The notes under the pieces: model-generated
Seen by the model: only the letters and a program-made list of their open reading frames with translations
What the model was told of the DNA's origin: nothing
Databases searched by the model: none
Assembly: GCF_003755175.1 (NCBI RefSeq)
Contig: NZ_RKHX01000004.1
Location: forward strand, 186,001 to 250,000
Source: Cellulomonas sp. PhB150
GTDB lineage: Bacteria; Actinomycetota; Actinomycetes; Actinomycetales; Cellulomonadaceae
Direction: 5' to 3'
Length of the DNA: 64,000 nucleotides
Part shown: positions 42,015 through 51,907 of the stretch, in pieces
How the letters are laid out: each line of letters starts with the position of its first letter
Numbering within the stretch: the stretch's first letter is position 1
Translations under genes and position numbers: made by a program

Positions 42015-42671
42015 TCAGGTGGGGATGCGGCCTGTTTCGTAGGCCCACATGGCTATCTCGACGCGGTTCCGGGCGCCCAGCTTGGCCATCAGGCTCTGGA
42101 GGTGGGTCTTGACGGTGCTGAGGCTGATGAACAGCTCGGCGGCGATCTCCACGTTGGTCAGGCCGCGCGCGACGGTGAGGAGCACCTCCTCCTCGCGGGC
42201 GGTCAGCGGGTCGAGCGGCTGGGCCGGCGGGCGGGCGGAGCGGGCGGCGGCGAACGCGGACAGCAGGCGGACCGTGACGTTGGGGGCGATGAGGGCTTCG
42301 CCGTTGGCGGCCGCGTGCACGGCCTGGGTCAGCAGCTCGGGGCCGGCGTCCTTCAGGAGGAAGCCGCGGGCGCCCGCCTTGAGCGCGCCGTGCACGTACT
42401 CGTCGAGGTCGAAGGTGGTGATGACGACGACCGCCATCGGGTTCTCGACGCCCGGGCCGGCGAGCACGCGGGTGGCCTCGAGGCCGTCCACGTCGGGCAT
42501 GCGGATGTCGAACAGGCAGACGTCGGGCCGCAGCTCGCGCGCCAGCCGGATCGCCGCCCGGCCGTCGGCCGCCTCGCCGACGACCTCGATGCCCGGCTGC
42601 GCGTCGAGGATCATCCGCAGCCCGGTGCGGATCATCTCCTGGTCGTCGGCGACCAGCACGCGGATGGTCAT
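42015..42671 (-). CDS. NarL/LuxR-type response regulator
   Basis: 218 residues. Receiver domain with acidic pocket (VLVADDQEMIRTGL), phospho-acceptor D in CLFDIRMPDVDGLEAT, T in VVVITTFDLDEYV and K in GFLLKDA. C-terminal LuxR helix-turn-helix (LTAREEEVLLTVARGLTNVE, IAAELFISLSTVKTHLQSLM). Partner of the histidine kinase with an ATGA overlap. Regulates genes unknown, possibly the divergent MMPL exporter. Confidence 0.93.
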   Translation of the reverse strand: MTIRVLVADDQEMIRTGLRMILDAQPGIEVVGEAADGRAAIRLARELRPDVCLFDIRMPDVDGLEATRVLAGPGVENPMAVVVITTFDLDEYVHGALKAGARGFLLKDAGPELLTQAVHAAANGEALIAPNVTVRLLSAFAAARSARPPAQPLDPLTAREEEVLLTVARGLTNVEIAAELFISLSTVKTHLQSLMAKLGARNRVEIAMWAYETGRIPT

Positions 42672-43804
42672 GCGACCGCGCCGCGCGGGATGACGGCCTC
42701 GACGACCCAACCCCGCGACGGCCCCGGTGCGGCAGCGATCGAGCCGCCGAGCAGGGCCGCTCGCTCGGTCATCCCGACGATGCCGTACCCCGCCGACCGG
42801 GGCGCGAAGACGGTGTCGCCGTCGTCGGTCACCGTGCATCGGACCTCGTCGGGCGATCCGGTGACGGCGACGACGATGCGCGTGGCTCCCCGCGAGTGGC
42901 GCACGGCGTTGGTCACGGACTCCTGCGCGATGCGGAAGACCGCCGCGCCGACGGCCGGGCCCAGCTCGTCGAGCTCGCCCGCGAGCCGGACGTCCACGCG
43001 CGGGTCGGCCGCGGACAGCGACGGGACGTCGGACACGTCGCGCGCCGGGGCCAGCGATGCGTCGTCGCTGTCCCGCAGCGCGCCGACGAGCACGCGCATC
43101 TCGGCGAGGGTGCGCGAGCCCTCGGCCTCGATGACGGCCAGCGCCTCTGCCGCGGCCTCCGGGCGGGCCGCCGCCACGACGCGGCCCGCCTGCGCGCGGA
43201 TCACCATCGCTGAGACGTGGTGGGCGACGGTGTCGTGCAGCTCGCGCGCCAGCTGCTCCCGCTCGCGCAGTCGCACCTGGTCGAGCTCCCGGGCACGGGA
43301 CTGCGCCACGACGCGGACGGCGACGCCGATGACCAGGGGGGACGCCATGAAGATGAACGCGCCCGCCGCCTCGCCGAGCGTCGTGTAGTCGGTGCTCATG
43401 CCGAGCGCGAAGGCGACGAGCACGACCGCGGTGCCGAGCACGATCTCGCGTCCCGAGCCCCAGCGGTACAGCGCGTACCCCAGCACCAGGACGAAGGCCA
43501 TCGCGCCCAGGCCGATGGACTGCTGCTCGCCGAGCGCGACGCCGGCGAGCGACACGACGATGACCAGCCCGAAGGTCCAGGCGACCATCGCCAGCGGCCG
43601 GGTCCGCCGCCACAGCATCGTCAGGCTGAGGCCGAGGGCCATGGCCAACGAGACGGCGGGCCACACGACGTCCTCGCGCAGCGTCACCTCGAGCACCGAG
43701 ATCCCGACGATGACGACGACGAGCACCCAGTCGCGCCACACCCGCGCCGGTGCGTGCGGCGCGCGCGGCTCCGCCCACAGCCGTCGCACCGCTCCGAGGA
43801 TCAC
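42668..43804 (-). CDS. NarL-type sensor histidine kinase
   Basis: 378 residues. About six N-terminal membrane helices, then a HisKA_3 H-box (RELHDTVAHHVSAMVIRAQA, phospho-His in HD), and an ATPase domain with N-box RIAQESVTNAVRHSRG and G-box TDDGD...GYGIVGMTERAALLG. Membrane-sensing kinase of the LiaS/DesK type. GTG start. Divergent from the MMPL gene (160 bases), so the two-component system may control that exporter. Confidence 0.93.
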   Translation of the reverse strand: MILGAVRRLWAEPRAPHAPARVWRDWVLVVVIVGISVLEVTLREDVVWPAVSLAMALGLSLTMLWRRTRPLAMVAWTFGLVIVVSLAGVALGEQQSIGLGAMAFVLVLGYALYRWGSGREIVLGTAVVLVAFALGMSTDYTTLGEAAGAFIFMASPLVIGVAVRVVAQSRARELDQVRLREREQLARELHDTVAHHVSAMVIRAQAGRVVAAARPEAAAEALAVIEAEGSRTLAEMRVLVGALRDSDDASLAPARDVSDVPSLSAADPRVDVRLAGELDELGPAVGAAVFRIAQESVTNAVRHSRGATRIVVAVTGSPDEVRCTVTDDGDTVFAPRSAGYGIVGMTERAALLGGSIAAAPGPSRGWVVEAVIPRGAVA

Positions 43805-43964
43805 GGGCCCAGCCTAGGGATCGCCCTCACGCACCGGATCGGCCGAAAGGTCCACGCGTTCCCCCGCCGTCCGGCCGGGCCGACGACCGCTCTGCGGCCG
43901 ATGCGGCGCGCACGGCCCCGCCGCCACGCTCGGAGCGACCGACCACCCCACCTGGAGGCACCCG

Positions 43965-46106
43965 ATGCTGTCGCAGACCCTGTACCGACTCGGCCGCCTC
44001 GCGGCCCGCCGCCCGTGGGCGGTCATCACGTCCTGGCTCGTGCTCGCCGCGCTCGTCGTCGGCGCGTCCAGCGCGTTCGGAGCGAAGCTCGAGGACTCGT
44101 TCCGCGTGCCCGGCCTCGACTCGCAGCAGGCGAACGACCTGCTGGAGGCCGCCGGCTCCGGGCAGGCGGGCGTCACCGCGGTGGTCGCCGTGACGTCCGC
44201 GGACGGCGGCGTGCTCGACGCGGGAGCCGTCGCGCGCCTCCAGCGGGACCTCGCAGGGCTCCCGCACGTTCTCGGCACCACCGACCCGGCAGGCGTGCTC
44301 GCCGGGACGAGCGACGAGCCGGGGGTCGTCTCGCCCGACGACCGCGTCGCGCTGATCCGCGTCCAGTACCCCACTCTCGACGAGCTCAGCCCTGCCGATC
44401 TCGCCGCGCTCAAGGCGGTCGAGGGCGATCCGTCGCTGCGGGTCGAGAAGGGCGGCGACCTCTACTTCGCGTACGAGGAGTCGGCCGCGAACGCCGGCGA
44501 GCTCGTCGGGATCCTCGCGGCGCTGGCGATCTTGCTCCTGGCCTTCGGGTCGTTCGTCGCCGCCGCGCTGCCGATCGGGATGGCCGTCCTCGGCTTGGCG
44601 ATCGGGGTCAGCGCGATGCCGCTGCTCGGTCAGCTCATGGTCATCCCGTCCTACGCGCCGGTGCTCGGGGCGATGGTGGGGCTCGGCGTGGGGATCGACT
44701 ACGCGCTGTTCGTCGTGACGCGCCACCGGGAGCACCTGGCCCGCGGCGTTCCGGTCGAGGAGTCGATCGCCCGGTCGATGGCGACGGCCGGGCGGCCCGT
44801 GGTGTTCGCGGGGGGCATCGTCGTCGTCTCGATCCTGGGCCTGGCCGTCGCCCAGGTGCCGTTCATGACCGCCGGTGGCGTCGCCATCGCGCTCGTCGTG
44901 CTGATCATGGTCGCGGCGTCCGTGACGCTGCTGCCCGCGCTGCTCGCGGTGGCGGGCCGACGAGTCGTGGGTCGCCGACCCGCGGTCGCCGCCAGCCCGG
45001 GCTGGGCGCGCTGGACCCGGCACGTGACGCGCCACCCGCGCGCCTACCTGGTCGCCGGCACCGCGCTGCTCCTGGCGCTCGCCGCACCCGTCGTCGCGCT
45101 GCGGGTCGGCATCCCCGACGACGGTGCGCTGCCGCCGAGCCGGACGGAACGGCAGGCGTACGACCTCGTCGCGCAGGGCTTCGGACCGGGCCACAACGGG
45201 CCTCTCGTCGTGGCGGTGGAGGGCGACGCGAGCATCCTCCCGACCCTGGCCGCGGCCATCGCGGACGACCCGGGAGTCGCCGACGTCGACCCCCCGGTGG
45301 TGCGCGGCGACATCGGGACGATCGTCGCGTACCCGACCACGGGACCGCAGGAGAAGGCGACCTACGACACGGTCGAGCGGCTGCGGGCCGAGGTCTTCCC
45401 CGCGGCGCTCGCCGGCACGGGCGCCCAGGCCCACGTCGGCGGCCAGGCCGCGAACTTCGCCGACGTCGGCGTCCGCGTGAACGACCGGCTCCCCGCCTTC
45501 GTCGGCGCCGTGCTGGCCATGTCCTTCCTGCTGCTCATGCTCGTGTTCCGGTCGGTGCTCGTGCCGCTCAAGGCGGTGCTGCTCAACCTGCTGAGCATCG
45601 GGGCGTCGTACGGCGTGATGGTCATGGTGTTCCAGTGGGGCTGGGGCGCGGACCTGATCGGGCTCGAGGCGACCGTGCCGATCGTGTCGTTCATCCCGAT
45701 GTTCATGTTCGCGATCCTGTTCGGGCTCTCGATGGACTACGAGGTGTTCCTGCTGTCCCGGGTGCGCGAGGAGTACGCGGCGACGGGATCGAGCACCGAG
45801 GCGGTGGTCTCGGGGGTCGCGAAGACCGGGCGCGTCATCACGTCGGCCGCGCTCATCATGGGCAGCGTGTTCCTGGCGTTCGTCCTGGGCGAGGACGCGG
45901 CGACCAAGATGTTCGGCGTCGGGCTCGCTACCGCGATCCTCCTCGACGCGACGCTGGTCCGGATGGTGCTGGTCCCCGCGACGATGACGCTGCTCGGCCG
46001 CGCCAACTGGTGGCTGCCGGGCTGGCTCGACCGCCTGCTGCCCCGGGTCGACGTGGACGCCGAGGACCGGCTGCCCGAGCTAGCCGTGGTCCGGGTGGGG
46101 GGCTGA
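43965..46106 (+). CDS. MMPL-family RND-type transporter
   Basis: 713 residues with two repeats, each of one helix, a large extracytoplasmic loop and five helices. GVGIDYALFVVTRHREHLA and LFGLSMDYEVFLLSRVREEY are the matching D-Y motifs in helix 4 and its repeat, which carry protons. MMPL pumps export lipids or drugs. CTGGAGG lies before ATG. Opposite the two-component genes; 27-base convergent overlap with the glutaminase gene. Confidence 0.92.
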   Translation: MLSQTLYRLGRLAARRPWAVITSWLVLAALVVGASSAFGAKLEDSFRVPGLDSQQANDLLEAAGSGQAGVTAVVAVTSADGGVLDAGAVARLQRDLAGLPHVLGTTDPAGVLAGTSDEPGVVSPDDRVALIRVQYPTLDELSPADLAALKAVEGDPSLRVEKGGDLYFAYEESAANAGELVGILAALAILLLAFGSFVAAALPIGMAVLGLAIGVSAMPLLGQLMVIPSYAPVLGAMVGLGVGIDYALFVVTRHREHLARGVPVEESIARSMATAGRPVVFAGGIVVVSILGLAVAQVPFMTAGGVAIALVVLIMVAASVTLLPALLAVAGRRVVGRRPAVAASPGWARWTRHVTRHPRAYLVAGTALLLALAAPVVALRVGIPDDGALPPSRTERQAYDLVAQGFGPGHNGPLVVAVEGDASILPTLAAAIADDPGVADVDPPVVRGDIGTIVAYPTTGPQEKATYDTVERLRAEVFPAALAGTGAQAHVGGQAANFADVGVRVNDRLPAFVGAVLAMSFLLLMLVFRSVLVPLKAVLLNLLSIGASYGVMVMVFQWGWGADLIGLEATVPIVSFIPMFMFAILFGLSMDYEVFLLSRVREEYAATGSSTEAVVSGVAKTGRVITSAALIMGSVFLAFVLGEDAATKMFGVGLATAILLDATLVRMVLVPATMTLLGRANWWLPGWLDRLLPRVDVDAEDRLPELAVVRVGG

Positions 46107-47060
46107 CGCGAAGATGTTCAGCCCGAGCGCCTGGGACAGGTGGTGCGTCGCCAGCCGGCCGCGCACGCTGTTGCCCGCGACGTCCAGCGGCGGGGAGAAC
46201 GTCGCGAGACCGCCCTTGCCCGGCGCGATCGTGATGATGCCTCCGGACACGCCGCTCTTGCCGGGCAGCCCGATCGTCGCCAGCCACTGGCCGGACTGCT
46301 CGTAGAGACCAGCGGTGGCGAGCGCGGCGAGCACGTCGAGGCAGACCGCGGCGTCCACGACCCGCTCGTGGGTGATGGGGTTGACGCCGCCGTCGGCCAA
46401 CGTCGCGGCCATGACGCCGAGGTCGTGCGTGGTGACGAGCAGCGAGCACTGGCGGGTGTAGACGTCGGTGGTCTCCAACGGGTCGGCGTAGATCGTGCCG
46501 TAGCTCTGCAGCAGGCGGGCGATCGCCTGGTTGCGGCGGTTCGTGGCGGCCTCGGAGGCGTAGACGCCCTCGTCGACCTCGAGCCGCCGTCCGGCGAACG
46601 CCGAGAGCCCGTCGACGACGGCCTCCCAGCCTCCGGCGACCAGGCTCGTGGTGGCCAGGGCGCCCGCGTTGACCATCGGGTTCATCGGGGCGCCGCGGTT
46701 GAGCTCGAGCGCCATGACCGAGTCGAACGGCAGCCCGGTCCCGTCCACGCCGATCCGGCGCAGCACCTCGTCGTGCCCGAGGTCCTGGCAGACGAGCGCG
46801 TAGACGAACGCCTTGGAGATGGACTGGATGGAGAACGGGTGGTCGGTGTCACCCACGTCGTGGGACGCGCCGTCGACCGCGACCATGCTCAGTCCGAACA
46901 GGCCCGGGTCGGCCGACGCCAGGGCGGGGATGTAGTCGGCCACGCGGCCCTCGTCGACGCCGGCGAACCGCGCGTGGGCGTCGTCGACGATGCGGCGGAC
47001 GCGGTCGCGGTCAGGGAGCCGGCCGGTGGAGACGGCGGTGAGGTCGGTCACGGCACCCAC
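46080..47060 (-). CDS. glsA: Glutaminase A
   Basis: 326 residues, typical for the serine-dependent GlsA family, which hydrolyses glutamine to glutamate and ammonia. The S-x-x-K catalytic pair is in FSIQSISKAFVYALV (SISK); NPMVNAGAL, and YTRQCSLLVTTHDLGVMAAT are conserved, with the C-terminal SGVSGGIITIAPGKGGLATF. GTG start is assigned by length. Cytoplasmic. Confidence 0.95.
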   Translation of the reverse strand: MGAVTDLTAVSTGRLPDRDRVRRIVDDAHARFAGVDEGRVADYIPALASADPGLFGLSMVAVDGASHDVGDTDHPFSIQSISKAFVYALVCQDLGHDEVLRRIGVDGTGLPFDSVMALELNRGAPMNPMVNAGALATTSLVAGGWEAVVDGLSAFAGRRLEVDEGVYASEAATNRRNQAIARLLQSYGTIYADPLETTDVYTRQCSLLVTTHDLGVMAATLADGGVNPITHERVVDAAVCLDVLAALATAGLYEQSGQWLATIGLPGKSGVSGGIITIAPGKGGLATFSPPLDVAGNSVRGRLATHHLSQALGLNIFASAPHPDHG

Positions 47061-47112
47061 CTTGGCACGCGCTCACCGCGCGCGGACCGGGGCTCACCTG
47101 AATACTCGGCCC

Positions 47113-48075
47113 GTGACCGAACCAGCCTCCGCCCAGCGCCACGGGAGCGGCCCCCTGCGCTCCGCCCTGATCGTCAACACCAACCGTGTCGAGGGCTGGG
47201 AGAAGCTGCGGGAGGACATCACCGCACAGCTGGCCGGGGCCGGCTGGCCCGAGCCCGCGTGGTTCGAGACGTCCGCGGAGGACCCGGGGCGCGGGCAGGC
47301 CGAGCAGGCCGTGGCCGACGGCGCCGAGGTCGTGTTCGTCTGCGGCGGCGACGGGACGGTCCGATCGGCCATCGAGGGCCTCGTCGGGACCGACGCCGCG
47401 CTCGCGGTGCTGCCGGGCGGGACGGGCAACCTGCTCGCCGCGAACCTCGACGTCCCGACGAACGTGCCCGACGGCGTCGACACCGCGATCCGTCGCGGCC
47501 GGCGCTGCATCGACGTCGGCGAGGTCGAGGGCCAGTCGTTCGCGATCATGGCCGGGATGGGCCTGGACGCGGCGATGGTCGACGACGCCCCGACGGCCCT
47601 CAAGGCCAAGGCCGGATCGGTCGCCTACGTCTTCTCCGCGCTCCGGCACGCCTTCGACTCGGAGATGCTGCTCGAGGTGACCATCGACGACGCCCCGGCG
47701 CTGCGGCGGCACGCGCGCACGATCCTCGTCGGGAACGTCGGACGCCTGCAGGGCGGGGTCAACGTGCTGCCCGACGCCGAGCCCGACAGCGGGAAGATGG
47801 ACGTCGCGATCATCGCGCCGCGCAACCTCGGCCACTGGATCCAGATCCTGTTCGGCGTGCTCCGCGGCCGCAAGAAGCTGCCGCGCGTGGAGTACCTGCG
47901 CGGCGAGCACGTGGTCATCCACTCCGAGAAGTCGCAGCCGCGTCAGCTCGACGGCGACGTCATCGACCCGGGCACGACGCTCGAGGTCACCGTGCGGCCG
48001 TCGGCGCTGTGGGTGTGCGTGCACCAGCCGGACACGGCCGACGACCTCACCGAGGGCGGTCCGTCGTCACGCTGA
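47113..48075 (+). CDS. Diacylglycerol/sphingosine-kinase-like protein
   Basis: 320 residues of the DAGK catalytic fold: VFVCGGDGTVRSAIEGLVGT (GGDGT motif), AVLPGGTGNLLAANL, then the double-psi C-terminal half. These lipid kinases phosphorylate diacylglycerol or related lipids. GTG start follows the last upstream stop by family alignment; it is divergent from the glutaminase gene. Confidence 0.9.
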   Translation: MTEPASAQRHGSGPLRSALIVNTNRVEGWEKLREDITAQLAGAGWPEPAWFETSAEDPGRGQAEQAVADGAEVVFVCGGDGTVRSAIEGLVGTDAALAVLPGGTGNLLAANLDVPTNVPDGVDTAIRRGRRCIDVGEVEGQSFAIMAGMGLDAAMVDDAPTALKAKAGSVAYVFSALRHAFDSEMLLEVTIDDAPALRRHARTILVGNVGRLQGGVNVLPDAEPDSGKMDVAIIAPRNLGHWIQILFGVLRGRKKLPRVEYLRGEHVVIHSEKSQPRQLDGDVIDPGTTLEVTVRPSALWVCVHQPDTADDLTEGGPSSR

Positions 48076-48076
48076 G

Positions 48077-48658
48077 TCAGGCGGGTCGGTCCCACTCCAG
48101 GGACCAGCGCCAGTACAGGTGCCGGCGGAACGTCGCACCGGGCAGGACGTCACGCACGATCGCGCGCATGCCTCTGTAGGTCTCGGGCGACGGCCAGACC
48201 TGCGGCGCGGAGTGCTCCCAGTAGCCGCGCCGACGGACCGCGACAGCGTTCGCCAGCACGGCTACGGCCTCGCGCGGGGCGTCGACGGCGCCGTCGGAGC
48301 GCGCCAGCCCGACGACGACGAGCCGCCCTCCCGGCGCCACGAGCTCGGCCATCCGGCGCAGCCCCGCCCGGGCGTCGAGGTGGTGAAGGGTCGCCACGGA
48401 CGCGACGAGGTCGACCTGCGGGAGGTCCGCCGTGAGCACGTCGGCGAGGACGTAGGCCACGTCCCCGCCGGCGGCGCGGGCCAGCTCGAGCTGCGGCGCG
48501 TCGACGTCCACTCCGGTCACCTGCGGCACGCGATCCCGCAGCTCGCGCGCCAGGATGCCCTCGCCGCAGCCCACGTCGAGGGCCGTCCGCGCACCGACCG
48601 GCACCGCGTCGAGGACGAGGCGGTGGTAGTGCAGGTTGTGGTCCCAGCGCGTCTGCAT
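48077..48658 (-). CDS. Class I SAM-dependent methyltransferase
   Basis: 193 residues beginning MQTRWDHNLHYHRLVLDAVP, with motif I ALDVGCGEGILARELR, VTGVDVDAPQLELA and LHHLDARAGLRRMAELVAPG. Ubi-like small-molecule methyltransferase; acceptor unknown. An upstream ATG adds three residues. Ends one base after the lipid-kinase stop, convergent. Confidence 0.87.
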   Translation of the reverse strand: MQTRWDHNLHYHRLVLDAVPVGARTALDVGCGEGILARELRDRVPQVTGVDVDAPQLELARAAGGDVAYVLADVLTADLPQVDLVASVATLHHLDARAGLRRMAELVAPGGRLVVVGLARSDGAVDAPREAVAVLANAVAVRRRGYWEHSAPQVWPSPETYRGMRAIVRDVLPGATFRRHLYWRWSLEWDRPA

Positions 48659-48722
48659 CGCCCGCAATCATGGCGCCCCGGGTCGCGCGGTGCGACTAAG
48701 GTCTCCGCCTTGTGAGTCGCTC

Positions 48723-49961
48723 GTGAGTCAGCTCGTCGAGAAGGTGGTGCCGCGCCGGCTGGGCGTGCCGTTCCGCTGGGTGCTCGCGTCGTCGTGGACG
48801 ACGAACCTCGGCGATGGGATCCTCATCGCGGCAGGGCCTCTGCTCGTGGCCGCGCGCACGCACGACCCGTTCGTCGTCGCGCTGGCCGCGACGCTGCAGT
48901 GGCTGCCGCCCCTGCTGTTCGGGCTGGTGGCCGGTGCGATCACCGATCGCGTCGACCGTCGGCGCCTCGTCATGGTCGTCGACCTGCTGCGCGCGCTCGT
49001 GCTCGCGGCGCTGGCCACCGCCGTCGTGGTCGACAGCGCACCGGTGTGGGTGGTGCTGGTCGCGATGTTCGTCCTCGGGACGGCCGAGACGTTCGCGGAC
49101 AACGCGTCCTCGACGCTGGTCCCGATGCTCGTCGCGCGCGACGACCTGGCCCTGGGCAACGCCCGCATCCAGGCCGGCTTCATCACGGTCAACCAGCTCG
49201 CCGGTCCCCCGATCGGCGCCGCGCTGTTCGCCGCCGGGCAGGCGTGGCCGATGGCCGTCGACGCCGTCCTCGTCGCGGCCGGCGTCGTGCTGATCTCCCG
49301 CGTGGTCCTGCCCGCGCACGGCCCCGAGCGCGCCGAGCGGACGCACATCCGGGCCGACATCGCCGAGGGCTGCCGGTGGGTCTGGCACCACGCGGCCGTC
49401 CGCACCCTGGTGCTCACGATCTTCATCTTCAACGTCACGTTCGGCGCCGCGTGGTCGGTGCTCGTGCTGTACGCGACGCAGCGCTTGGGCCTCGGGGCCG
49501 TCGGCTTCGGGCTGATCACCACGGTCGGGGCGGTCGGCGGGCTCGTCGGCATCGCCTGCTACGGCTGGCTCACCGCGCGGATCAGCCTGGGCAACCTGCT
49601 GCGCATCGGCCTGATCATCGAGACCCTCACGCACCTGGCCCTCGCGCTGACCACGACGCCCTGGGTCGCGCTGCTCGTGTTCTTCGTGTTCGGTGCGCAC
49701 GCGTTCGTCTGGGGGGCGACCTCGGTGACCGTGCGGCAGCGCGCGGTGCCGATGGAGCTGCAGGGGCGGGTCGGGTCCGTGAACCTCGTCGGGGTGTTCG
49801 GCGGGCTCGTCATCGGATCGACGATCGGCGGGATCCTGGCCCAGCACCACGGGGTGACGGCTCCGTTCTGGTTCGCGTTCGTGGGCTCGGCGATCTTCGT
49901 CGTGCTCATCTGGAACCAGCTCCGGCACGTCGCGCACGCCGACGCGGAGCCCGACGTCTGA
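48723..49961 (+). CDS. MFS transporter (enterobactin-exporter-like, DHA3)
   Basis: 412 residues with twelve predicted membrane helices, starting VSQLVEKVVPRRLGVPF and FRWVLASSWTTNLGDGILIA, and the loop GAITDRVDRRRLVMVVDLLR typical of DHA3 exporters. Substrate unknown. GTG 48723 is the in-frame start closest to the conserved region. It lies 65 bases after the divergent methyltransferase gene and 21 bases before the phosphatase gene. Confidence 0.88.
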   Translation: MSQLVEKVVPRRLGVPFRWVLASSWTTNLGDGILIAAGPLLVAARTHDPFVVALAATLQWLPPLLFGLVAGAITDRVDRRRLVMVVDLLRALVLAALATAVVVDSAPVWVVLVAMFVLGTAETFADNASSTLVPMLVARDDLALGNARIQAGFITVNQLAGPPIGAALFAAGQAWPMAVDAVLVAAGVVLISRVVLPAHGPERAERTHIRADIAEGCRWVWHHAAVRTLVLTIFIFNVTFGAAWSVLVLYATQRLGLGAVGFGLITTVGAVGGLVGIACYGWLTARISLGNLLRIGLIIETLTHLALALTTTPWVALLVFFVFGAHAFVWGATSVTVRQRAVPMELQGRVGSVNLVGVFGGLVIGSTIGGILAQHHGVTAPFWFAFVGSAIFVVLIWNQLRHVAHADAEPDV

Positions 49962-49982
49962 CCCGCGTGTCATCATTCGCAG

Positions 49983-51686
49983 GTGGCTGATCTCGGACCG
50001 ACGACGGCGTCCGACCCGACGTACGAGCGGTTCGCGCGCCTGGTGCAGGCGTACCTCGGCGTGCCGGTCGCGCTGGTGAGCTTCGTGGGCGACGACGGCC
50101 AGCGACTGCCCGGAGCGCTCGGGCTGCCCGAGCCGTGGCAGTCGCGGCGCGGGACGCCGCTGTCGCACTCGTTCTGCAAGCACGTCGTCGCCGAGGACCG
50201 GCCCCTGGTGGTCAGCGACTCGCGCACGGTCGACCTCCTGCGCGACAACCTCGCGATCCCCGACCTCAACGTCATCGCCTACGCGGGCTACCCGCTGCAC
50301 GACCTGCAGGGCCGGGCCGTGGGATCCCTGTGCGCGATCGACGGCAAGCCGCGCACGTGGACCGAGCACGAGCTCGCCGTCCTCGAGGACCTCGCGCTCG
50401 CGTGCGCGTCCGAGGTCCAGCTGCGCGAGTCCGGCGAGACCGCGACGAAGGCGGTGGCCGCAGCGACGCGGCGGGAGGCCCACGCGCAGATCCTGCTCGC
50501 GCTGTCGGACGCGTTCACGCAGACCCGGACGCCCGACGACGTGCTCGACGCCGTGCAGCGCGCGGCGGCCGACGTCGCCGGCGCGGCCCGCTCGTCGGTC
50601 GCGCTGGCGCACCCCGAGCGAGGCTCGCTCGCCTGGGTGCGGCACGCGGTGGTGCCCGGTGCGCCGGAGACGATCTGGGCCGACGAGCCGCTCAACCGGA
50701 CGGAGTCGCCGGCGGTGCGCGCGGTCGTCTCGGGTCGGCCGCTCTTCTTCGACGACGCCGAGGCGATGGGGGCCGCGTTCCCCCGGGTCGCTGGCGTCGG
50801 AGGCCCCGGTGCCGCTGCGTTCCTGCCCCTGACCACGTCGACCGCGACCCTCGGCGCGATCCTGCTGCGCTGGCACGAGCCCCGCGCCCTGACGGGCTCG
50901 ATCCGCGACCTGCTCGTCACCCTCGCGAGCGACGCGTCGACCGCCCTCGAGCGCGCCCAGCTGCTGCAGAGCCGCTCGGACGTGGCGCGGACGCTGCAGG
51001 CAGCCATGCTCTCGCAGCTCCCGGAGCCCGCCGGCGTCGACCTGGACGCGGTGTACCTGCCCGCGGAGGTCACCGAGCAGGTCGGCGGCGACTGGTACGA
51101 CGCGATGGAGCTGGCCGACGCCGGCTTCGCGCTCGTCGTCGGCGACGTGACCGGTCACGACATGCCCGCCGCGACGCGGATGGGGCAGCTCCGCTCCATG
51201 CTGCGCGCGCTGCTGTGGGAGCACGACAAGCCGCCGTCCCTGGTCCTCGAGCTGCTCGACCAGGCGAACGTCGGGACCGGTCTGGAGGCGACCGCCACCG
51301 CGTTCCTCGCACGCCTCGAGCCGCCGACGACGAGCGGGATCCGACGACTGACCTGGGCCTCGGCCGGGCACCCGCCCGCGTTCGTCCGGCGTGCGGGCGG
51401 CTCCTGCATCGTGCTCGACGCACGGCCCGGGCTGCCCCTGGGATTCATCCCCGAGCGCCAGCGGCACGACCACGTCGTCGAGCTGGCCCCCGGGGACACC
51501 CTGGTCGTCTACACCGACGGGCTGCTCGAGCGGCGGGCCGAGTCGCTGCGCGACGGCATCGCCGGTGCCGCCACGGTCGTCTCCGAGCTCACCGATCTCG
51601 GGGCGGCGGCCGTCGTCGAGGCGCTCGGCCCGACCGGGGACCGGCGCGACGACGTCGTCGTGCTGACCCTCGCGATCCACGCCTGA
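49983..51686 (+). CDS. GAF-GAF-PP2C (SpoIIE-like) phosphatase
   Basis: 567 residues. Two GAF-type sensing domains (about 12-155, 175-325), then an SpoIIE/RsbU-like PP2C phosphatase (about 345-567) with EVTEQVGGDWYDAMEL, LVVGDVTGHDMPAATRMGQL, WASAGHPPAF and LVVYTDGLLERRAESL metal-site segments. Such enzymes dephosphorylate anti-sigma-antagonists in stress signalling; no cognate antagonist gene is nearby. GTG start. Confidence 0.93.
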   Translation: MADLGPTTASDPTYERFARLVQAYLGVPVALVSFVGDDGQRLPGALGLPEPWQSRRGTPLSHSFCKHVVAEDRPLVVSDSRTVDLLRDNLAIPDLNVIAYAGYPLHDLQGRAVGSLCAIDGKPRTWTEHELAVLEDLALACASEVQLRESGETATKAVAAATRREAHAQILLALSDAFTQTRTPDDVLDAVQRAAADVAGAARSSVALAHPERGSLAWVRHAVVPGAPETIWADEPLNRTESPAVRAVVSGRPLFFDDAEAMGAAFPRVAGVGGPGAAAFLPLTTSTATLGAILLRWHEPRALTGSIRDLLVTLASDASTALERAQLLQSRSDVARTLQAAMLSQLPEPAGVDLDAVYLPAEVTEQVGGDWYDAMELADAGFALVVGDVTGHDMPAATRMGQLRSMLRALLWEHDKPPSLVLELLDQANVGTGLEATATAFLARLEPPTTSGIRRLTWASAGHPPAFVRRAGGSCIVLDARPGLPLGFIPERQRHDHVVELAPGDTLVVYTDGLLERRAESLRDGIAGAATVVSELTDLGAAAVVEALGPTGDRRDDVVVLTLAIHA

Positions 51687-51763
51687 CCACCTGTCGATCC
51701 GCGGGGGTCTCGCGCGTCACCAGGGGGAACGGGCACAGTGGGTGACCGGACGGGAGGACGACG

Positions 51764-51907
51764 ATGAGCACCTACCTGGTACTGCTGCACGAGGACGCCG
51801 CGTGCGAGGCCATCGAGCAGCTCAGCGGGGCCGTGCACGACCTGGCCGGCCTCGTCTCCGGCATGCTCGGGTCCGGGTGCGCCGAGCTGTCGCCGGTCGC
51901 GGCATGA
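51764..51907 (+). CDS. 47-residue YCII-like remnant ORF
   Basis: Starts MSTYLVLLHEDAACEAIEQL, the usual beginning of YCII/DGPF proteins, but stops after 47 codons without the DGPF segment. It overlaps the next start by four bases (ATGA), so translation may be coupled. GGGAGG lies 6 bases before ATG. It looks like a shortened relative of the DGPF proteins that go with ECF42 sigma factors. Confidence 0.55.
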   Translation: MSTYLVLLHEDAACEAIEQLSGAVHDLAGLVSGMLGSGCAELSPVAA

